DNA of 11,478 bases, from contig JAITDB010000004.1 of assembly GCA_031282785.1 (NCBI GenBank), forward strand, positions 1-11,478, given 5' to 3'. How positions within the stretch are numbered: position 1 is the first letter of the stretch; the number at the start of each line of letters is the position of its first letter. This DNA is from Holosporaceae bacterium (GTDB lineage Bacteria; Pseudomonadota; Alphaproteobacteria; UBA3830). Below the pieces are notes generated by a model. It was given only the letters and a program-made list of their open reading frames with translations, was not told the DNA's origin and did not search any database. The translations under genes and the position numbers were made by a program. Below, one piece after another: positions 6,758-11,478 of this stretch.

Positions 6758-8307
6758 ATTTCAACATTGCCGGAAAACAAATTTTAGACAGAGTCGATCT
6801 GCAGATCAGTGGCCGACAGCACGTCGGTCTTGTGGGGCGCAACGGCAGCGGCAAATCGACTCTGTCCAAAATTATTTTGGGAGAGTTGCAGTATGACGAC
6901 GGAAAAATTCAGACGGAAAACGGCAAGCTAATTCTGTCTGTGAAGCAGGAAATGCCGGATGGCGACATGACTCCGCGAGAATTTTTGTTATCCCAGGATC
7001 TGCAGCGGGAAAAATTACTGCGACAACTGGAGGAAAATGCCGACAATCCAGAATTATTGGCCGAAATTTACGATCGGCTTATCAGTATCAAGGCTTTTGA
7101 GGCGGAATCGCGGGCTGCGGTTGTGCTCAATGGGCTCGGATTCGATGAGGAAGCTCAAAATACTCCACTCAGTAATTTTTCCGGAGGATTTCGCATGCGT
7201 GTCGCTCTCGGCGCGATTTTATTTCAAGAACCGAACCTGCTTCTGCTGGACGAACCAACCAATCACCTCGATCTAGAGACTTCCGATTGGCTAAAAAATT
7301 TTCTTGACACATATCCGAAGAGCTTCATTTTAATATCGCACGATCGAGATTTTTTGAACGATACCGTGGATGCAATTTTTCATCTAAAAAATAAAAAAAT
7401 CACAAGATATAACGGGAATTTCGATACGTTTATCGATACTTATTCGCTCAAGCAGAAAAATGCCGAGGAGTACAACGCAAAAATGGAGGCAAAACGCAAG
7501 CATATGATGGCATTTGTGGAACGATTCGGAGTGAAAGCAACAAAGGCTCGACAGGCACAAAGTCGTCTAAAGGCAATTTCCAAAATGAAGTTTCTTCCGG
7601 TTGATCAGGATGATCCAACCGTTGCATTCAATTTTCCGGAACCGAATCCTGTTCTTTCGTCTAATATATTGTCCTACGACAAAGTGTCGCTCGGCTACGG
7701 AGATAAAGTTGTTCTGAAAAATATTTCTGGAACCGTCATGGCTGACGATCGCATTGCCATTGTCGGAGCAAACGGAAACGGTAAAACGACCTTCGCAAAA
7801 TTTCTTGCCGGAGAATTGCGGCAGAAAAAAGGAACACGTGAAGCCAATAGCAAGCTAAAAATCGGCTTTTACAGACAGGATCTTTTTGAAAAATTGGATG
7901 TGATGAAATCTCCCTACGATTTTTTGAAAGAAATGATTCCGAGTGCCATCGACAAACAGATTCGTTCGCATCTCGGGCGATTCGGATTTTCTGGAGAAAA
8001 GGTTTTTCAGCTGATCAAAGAGCTTTCCGGAGGCGAGCGCGCGCGCCTGGTTTTCGCAACGCTCACGCTTGACGCTCCGAATCTGTTGATATTGGACGAG
8101 CCGACAAACCATCTCGATATAGAAATGCGAGAATCGCTCATCTCAGCGCTTACTTCCTATAACGGAGGCGTGATTCTCATAACGCACGATCGCAATTTTT
8201 TAAACAGAGTTGCGAATTCTATTTTCATCGTTGCAAATGGTTCCGTTAGACAATTCAACGGAGATGTGGATCAATACGAAAAAACAATACAATCGGAAAG
8301 ACAATGA
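6736..8307 (+). CDS. ABC-F family ATPase (YheS/Uup-like)
   Basis: A second soluble twin-ATPase protein, 523 aa. Domain 1 has GRNGSGKS (34-41), a signature in the form FSGGF (148-152) and LLLLDEPTNHLD from 168. The long inter-domain linker (about 230-310), with RFGVKATKARQAQSRLK, is the arm that contacts tRNA and the ribosomal P-site region in this family. Domain 2 has GANGNGKT (344-351), LSGGE (430-434) and LLILDEPTNHLD from 450. Both catalytic Glu residues (173 and 455) are present. FSGGFRMRV and the full-length domain 1 place it near YheS/Uup-type translation factors, but it lacks the long C-terminal coiled tail of those proteins. The ATG lies inside the end of the first ABC-F gene, with only a weak GAGAC upstream, so translation is probably coupled. 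The stop overlaps the MATE start by 4 nt. Confidence 0.92.
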   Translation: MLTLQNINFNIAGKQILDRVDLQISGRQHVGLVGRNGSGKSTLSKIILGELQYDDGKIQTENGKLILSVKQEMPDGDMTPREFLLSQDLQREKLLRQLEENADNPELLAEIYDRLISIKAFEAESRAAVVLNGLGFDEEAQNTPLSNFSGGFRMRVALGAILFQEPNLLLLDEPTNHLDLETSDWLKNFLDTYPKSFILISHDRDFLNDTVDAIFHLKNKKITRYNGNFDTFIDTYSLKQKNAEEYNAKMEAKRKHMMAFVERFGVKATKARQAQSRLKAISKMKFLPVDQDDPTVAFNFPEPNPVLSSNILSYDKVSLGYGDKVVLKNISGTVMADDRIAIVGANGNGKTTFAKFLAGELRQKKGTREANSKLKIGFYRQDLFEKLDVMKSPYDFLKEMIPSAIDKQIRSHLGRFGFSGEKVFQLIKELSGGERARLVFATLTLDAPNLLILDEPTNHLDIEMRESLISALTSYNGGVILITHDRNFLNRVANSIFIVANGSVRQFNGDVDQYEKTIQSERQ

Positions 8308-9665
8308 CTGAAATATCAGAGCATAAAATTATAGATTGTTCTCTTAAAAGCATTTTGAATATAACGATACCCATCATGATTTCCATGGCGTCGATTTTTC
8401 TGATGTTGCTCATTGACAGAGCGATGCTGGCAGCCTATTCGATGGACTCCATGAACGCCGTCACTATGTCCGGGAATTTCGTGTGCATTTTTACGTTTAT
8501 GTTTATGGGCATAGCCAACGTTGCAGAAGTATTTGCCGGACAATACAATGGCTCGAAGCAATACGAAAAACTTGCCGCTCCTACGTGGCAGATGATTTAT
8601 ATGGCGATCGCCAGCTGTGTGATATCCTTTCCCATCGCGTATTTTTCGAACTATATCAATACGTTGCCGTCATATTATTTGAAGGAAGGTGTAATCTATC
8701 AGCAGATTCTCATGTTTTTTGCCTTTACGCAGCCCCTGAGAGTCGCGTTTGTGGCATTTTTCGTGGGGCAGGGGAAAACGAAAATAATTACTTTTGCCGT
8801 AACCATTGGAGTCGTAACAAACCTCGTGCTGGATTATCTACTCATCTACGGCGTAAAAAATATCATTCCTGCCATGGGCAGTAAGGGAGCTGCGATCGCT
8901 ACCGTTATTGCGGAATTTGTTCAAATTGCAATCTTGGCGGCGGTGTTTTTTAGTCGTAAAAACAGAAAAATATATAAAACTTTCGAAAATCGCCAATTTA
9001 ATGCGAAACTTTTTCTGGATTGCCTCAAAATTGGTGTTCCCATGTCGTTGGGCAATTTCATATCGATGATAGCCTGGTATGTAGTGCAAACTGCCGTAAG
9101 TTATACCTCAAAGGACGCCGCCACCGTCTACAACATAGGCATAAACGTCTATACATTTTTTCTTTTTGTAGGGGAAGGGGCTAACAAAGCCGTCGCTGCC
9201 ATTTGCTCCAATATGATCGGACGCGGAGATCTGGAATCCATCGAAAAAACTCGCAGAATTTTTGTTGCGATTTCCATTATTTTCGGTGGAATAATTGCTA
9301 TTCCGCTGGCCATGTGGCCGGAATGGATTTTCAAAATATTAAGCTTGTTTCCCGATAACATTTCTTTTCTCTATGCGGACATTAGAATAGTGTTTTATCT
9401 GGTTGCGCTCGATGTTGTACTCGAAACATTGCTGCTTTCTCACTGGGGAATATTAATTGCAGGAGGAGATTCTCTGTATGCATCGATTGTGTATCAGATT
9501 TGCCTCTGGGTATTTATTGTTTTCCCGACCGTCATTCTCTATTACTCGCATATGCTGGGTTCGATACCACTTCTTTTTGAGCTAATGACCATATGGCTGA
9601 TTGCTACGCAATTTTTCCTCTACATGCGCTACAAAAGCCTGAAATGGTATACCAAGTTGGTGTGA
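8304..9665 (+). CDS. MATE-family multidrug/sodium (or proton) antiporter
   Basis: This inner-membrane exporter (453 aa) has about 12 hydrophobic segments in two similar halves, the normal MATE layout and length. The first half contains the family pattern PLRVAFVAFFVGQGKTK followed by TNLVLDYLLIYG, matching the G-x-x-x-T ... N-x-x-L-D ... LI-x-G motif of NorM-type proteins. The second half contains the counterpart GVPMSLGNF and the GEGANKAVAA helix. MATE proteins extrude cationic drugs or metabolites in exchange for Na+ or H+; the substrate cannot be told here. Its ATG overlaps the TGA of the preceding ABC-F gene (ATGA), a strong sign of translational coupling in one operon. The stop codon touches the inverted repeat described next, so the last residues may have been set by that insertion. 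Confidence 0.93.
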   Translation: MTEISEHKIIDCSLKSILNITIPIMISMASIFLMLLIDRAMLAAYSMDSMNAVTMSGNFVCIFTFMFMGIANVAEVFAGQYNGSKQYEKLAAPTWQMIYMAIASCVISFPIAYFSNYINTLPSYYLKEGVIYQQILMFFAFTQPLRVAFVAFFVGQGKTKIITFAVTIGVVTNLVLDYLLIYGVKNIIPAMGSKGAAIATVIAEFVQIAILAAVFFSRKNRKIYKTFENRQFNAKLFLDCLKIGVPMSLGNFISMIAWYVVQTAVSYTSKDAATVYNIGINVYTFFLFVGEGANKAVAAICSNMIGRGDLESIEKTRRIFVAISIIFGGIIAIPLAMWPEWIFKILSLFPDNISFLYADIRIVFYLVALDVVLETLLLSHWGILIAGGDSLYASIVYQICLWVFIVFPTVILYYSHMLGSIPLLFELMTIWLIATQFFLYMRYKSLKWYTKLV

Positions 9666-9756
9666 TACCAGATCTCATTTTAACCGGCTTTATCAAAGGA
9701 TGCAAAATCGCTATAATTCAGCAAGGTAATGGGCTATTTGTAACGAGATCTGGTAT
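9665..9756. mobile_element. MITE-like element with 12-bp inverted ends and TA at each end
   Basis: ATACCAGATCTC (9665-9676) and GAGATCTGGTAT (9745-9756) are perfect inverted copies separated by 68 nt. Reading TA as a target duplication gives an 86-bp core, CCAGATCTC to GAGATCTGG (9668-9753), between two TA dinucleotides, the footprint of a small IS630/Tc1-mariner-type non-autonomous element. It has no coding capacity. Its ends do not match the visible end of the insertion sequence at the left of the window. With a 68-nt loop and no U-run it is unlikely to be a terminator. Its identity as a mobile element needs further copies in the genome. Confidence 0.5.
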
Positions 9757-10015
9757 GATATAATAAAGCGGGATGATAATCCGATACGCTAATATACCTA
9801 CTACTCGTCGTTTTTAAAATTTTCTCCTTTTTGACGGATACTGCTTTGGTGGCTGTGATCATTCTGGCTACTGGAACGTGCATTGACGTTGCACTTCACC
9901 TGTGAAGGGGCGAAAACCCTGATTAAAAATCCCGACTCCTGAAAAATCATCTATCATAGGACTCGGCATTTATGCTAGAGTCACTAACATAGAGTTGGTG
10001 AGTATAAGTTTTACT
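9757..10015. other. Intergenic region upstream of accA
   Basis: About 260 nt without a recognised gene. Small hairpins lie close together: GTGCA/TGCAC (about 9879-9895), CTTCA/TGAAG (about 9893-9906) and AGGG/CCCT (about 9906-9920). They suggest a structured leader or a decayed repeat, but match no RNA family I know. TATGCT at 9971-9976 could be a -10 box for accA without a good -35. A 41-codon hydrophobic open stretch (9780-9905) has no start signal and is not called as a gene. Confidence 0.4.
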
Positions 10016-10960
10016 ATGATTATTCTTGAATTTGAAAAAACGATTTTTGAGCTGGAGGCAAAGATCAAAGAACTAAAAAACTTAGATACTAAAGATCTGA
10101 GCATGATCGAAGAGATCAAACGCATTGAATCGAAGCAAAAAAAATTGCTGAAAAAAATATATTCAGAGTTATCGCCTTGGGAAAAAGTTTTAGTAGCCAG
10201 ACATCAGGACCGTCCAAAAACGTCCGACTACATAGACACTCTTATTGATGATTTTATTCCCATTTCCGGAGATCGGACATTCGGCAATGATCTTGCTATT
10301 ACTGCTGGGATTGGGAGGTTTCGAGGTATTTCGGTGGCTGTCATGGGACACGAGAAAGGTAAAGATACGGAAAGCAGGATCAAGCATAATTTCGGCATGC
10401 CTCATCCGGAGGGATATCGAAAAGCATGTCGACTAATGGATCTGGCAGATAAATTTGATTTGCCGCTGCTTACGTTCATAGATACCGCTGGCGCGTACCC
10501 GGGAGTCGGAGCCGAAGAACGAGGGCAGGCCGAAGCCATCGCCAAATGTCTGGAAAGAGCGCTGAAATTCAAACGACCAATCGTGGCCACGATAATTGGC
10601 GAAGGCGGATCCGGCGGAGCTGTTGCTCTCGCGGTAGCCAATACCATACTGATGCTCGAATATTCCATTTATTCAGTAATTTCTCCGGAAGGATGCGCAT
10701 CAATTCTCTATAGAAATTCCGATAAGGCTGTAGAAGCAGCAAATGCATTAAAATTTACCGCTCAGGATCTGCTGAAATTTAAAATCATTGATGGTATAAT
10801 TGGCGAACCGCCTGGCGGAGCTCATAGGGATCCTGAATCTGTGATAAAAGCTGTGGGAGATAAAATAAAATCATCTCTTGTGGGGCTTTCTGGTTTCAGC
10901 GATCTGAGGGCGCATAGAAATAATAAATTTTTGGATTTGTGTAGAAACTATAGGGAATAA
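10016..10960 (+). CDS. accA: Acetyl-CoA carboxylase carboxyltransferase subunit alpha
   Basis: AccA pairs with AccD to move the carboxyl group from carboxybiotin to acetyl-CoA, giving malonyl-CoA for fatty-acid synthesis in the cytoplasm. The start at 10016 gives 314 aa beginning MIILEFEKTIFELEAKI, the usual AccA opening; an in-frame TTG at 9995 or GTG at 9998 would add 6-7 residues. Conserved blocks are GHEKGKDTESRIKHNFGMPHPEGYRKA, DTAGAYPG (156-163) and the oxyanion-hole glycines in GEGGSGGA (195-202), followed by ISPEGCASILYR, all typical of the crotonase-fold carboxyltransferase. The gene appears intact and full length. The ribosome-binding site is weak (GGTGAG, 13 nt upstream). accD and the biotin carrier/carboxylase genes are not in the window, as is common. 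The MHS-family transporter starts 4 nt after its stop. Confidence 0.96.
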   Translation: MIILEFEKTIFELEAKIKELKNLDTKDLSMIEEIKRIESKQKKLLKKIYSELSPWEKVLVARHQDRPKTSDYIDTLIDDFIPISGDRTFGNDLAITAGIGRFRGISVAVMGHEKGKDTESRIKHNFGMPHPEGYRKACRLMDLADKFDLPLLTFIDTAGAYPGVGAEERGQAEAIAKCLERALKFKRPIVATIIGEGGSGGAVALAVANTILMLEYSIYSVISPEGCASILYRNSDKAVEAANALKFTAQDLLKFKIIDGIIGEPPGGAHRDPESVIKAVGDKIKSSLVGLSGFSDLRAHRNNKFLDLCRNYRE

Positions 10961-10964
10961 TCAA

Positions 10965-11478
10965 GTGATAACTGTAAATAAAAAATATGCACCTCTGGTG
11001 GGAGCCATTGGAAATGTGTTGGTTTGGTATAATTTTGCTCTGCTAATGCCGTTTTTAGTTATTATATCAAAAAATTTTTTTTCGATTGGTAATCCAGAGT
11101 TCCATTCCACCATAAGTTTTTTGGCGGTATCGATGGGATTATTTCTTCGTCCGGTAGGATCTGCCGTTTTTGGTCCCATAGGAGACAAATTTGGCCGTCA
11201 GTTATCGTTGTCCATTTCCATATTACTGATGGTCGTTCCAACTGTGTGCATGGGATTGCTGCCGAATTCTTCTCAGTGGGGAATTTTTGCTCCGCTGACA
11301 TTTATTTTTCTGCGTATATTGCAGGGCATCGCAATGGTGGGAGAATACACGACCTCCATGGTACATCTGGTAGAGCTAGCTCCCCAGCATCGAAGGGGAT
11401 TTTACGGAAGCTTCAGCGATGCCGGTTGTCAAGTTGGCACGCTATTGGCAGGAGTCGCGCTCATTGCCCTACATGCGC
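10965..11478 (+). CDS. MFS transporter of the metabolite:H+ symporter (ProP-like) family, N-terminal part
   Basis: A GTG at 10965, with AGGGA (10952-10956) eight bases upstream, opens a frame that stays open to the window edge (171 codons). Family motifs are GNVLVWYNF near residue 16 (the G-N-x-x-E-W-Y-D-F motif, with the acidic residues replaced), RPVGSAVFGPIGDKFGR at 62-78 (the loop between helices 2 and 3) and LRILQGIAMVGEY at 116-128 (helix 4). These place it in the metabolite:H+ symporter family with ProP, KgtP and CitA; intracellular Rickettsiales and Holosporales carry many such proteins, probably to import host metabolites. Only about the first five helices are visible, so the substrate cannot be assigned. 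The 4-nt spacing after accA suggests co-transcription. Confidence 0.9.
   Translation, partial: MITVNKKYAPLVGAIGNVLVWYNFALLMPFLVIISKNFFSIGNPEFHSTISFLAVSMGLFLRPVGSAVFGPIGDKFGRQLSLSISILLMVVPTVCMGLLPNSSQWGIFAPLTFIFLRILQGIAMVGEYTTSMVHLVELAPQHRRGFYGSFSDAGCQVGTLLAGVALIALHA

Noticed and set aside
9780..9905. A 41-codon hydrophobic open frame on the plus strand ending at TGA 9903-9905
   Set aside because: It has only a TTG as an internal start, no ribosome-binding site and no recognisable family. Such a frame occurs easily by chance.
11062..11301. Minus-strand open frames over the last 500 bases
   Set aside because: The plus strand encodes an unmistakable MFS protein from the GTG at 10965 with family motifs; the minus-strand frames are its shadow.

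Overview
The window looks like chromosome from an alphaproteobacterium that is probably host-associated, of a Holosporales or Rickettsiales-like type. The evidence is a PopZ-family (DUF2497) polar organiser directly behind tolC, a comEC start divergent from gltX (an arrangement I remember from many alphaproteobacteria), a metabolite:H+ symporter of the ProP/MHS type behind accA, moderately AT-rich sequence with many A/T runs, and signs of genome decay (an insertion sequence in comEC and a homopolymer frameshift in a transporter). The taxonomic placement is inference from gene content. No rRNA, tRNA or CRISPR array was seen.

Layout. Positions 1-218 (minus strand) hold the first codons of an IS630-family transposase followed by the first 36 codons of comEC, so the competence DNA channel gene is cut near its start. 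Positions 219-352 are a short control region with two tandem hairpins and a near-consensus promoter. Positions 353-3708 carry gltX (glutamyl-tRNA synthetase), tolC (outer-membrane efflux channel) and popZ on the plus strand, closely packed and probably co-transcribed. Positions 3764-5007 (minus strand) hold a Bcr/CflA-type MFS drug transporter split into two frames exactly at an A8 run. Positions 5008-5359 are a control region with a promoter, a possible 5-codon leader peptide and competing small hairpins.

Positions 5360-9665 form a tight plus-strand cluster: a short ABC-F ATPase with a shrunken first nucleotide-binding domain, a second ABC-F ATPase (YheS/Uup-like), and a MATE-family exporter. 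The genes overlap by 22 and 4 nt. A roughly 90-bp element with 12-bp inverted ends and TA at each end sits on the MATE stop codon. After about 260 nt with no recognised gene come accA (acetyl-CoA carboxylase carboxyltransferase alpha) and, 4 nt later, the start of an MHS-family MFS symporter that runs off the window.

How the genes fit together. The middle of the window (about 3.76-9.67 kb) reads as an accessory block of drug or toxin tolerance functions: an MFS exporter, two ribosome-associated ABC-F ATPases and a MATE exporter, divergent around one control region. It is flanked by housekeeping segments (gltX-tolC-popZ on the left, accA on the right). In many alphaproteobacteria tolC-popZ is followed by valS, so this block may sit at a rearrangement point.
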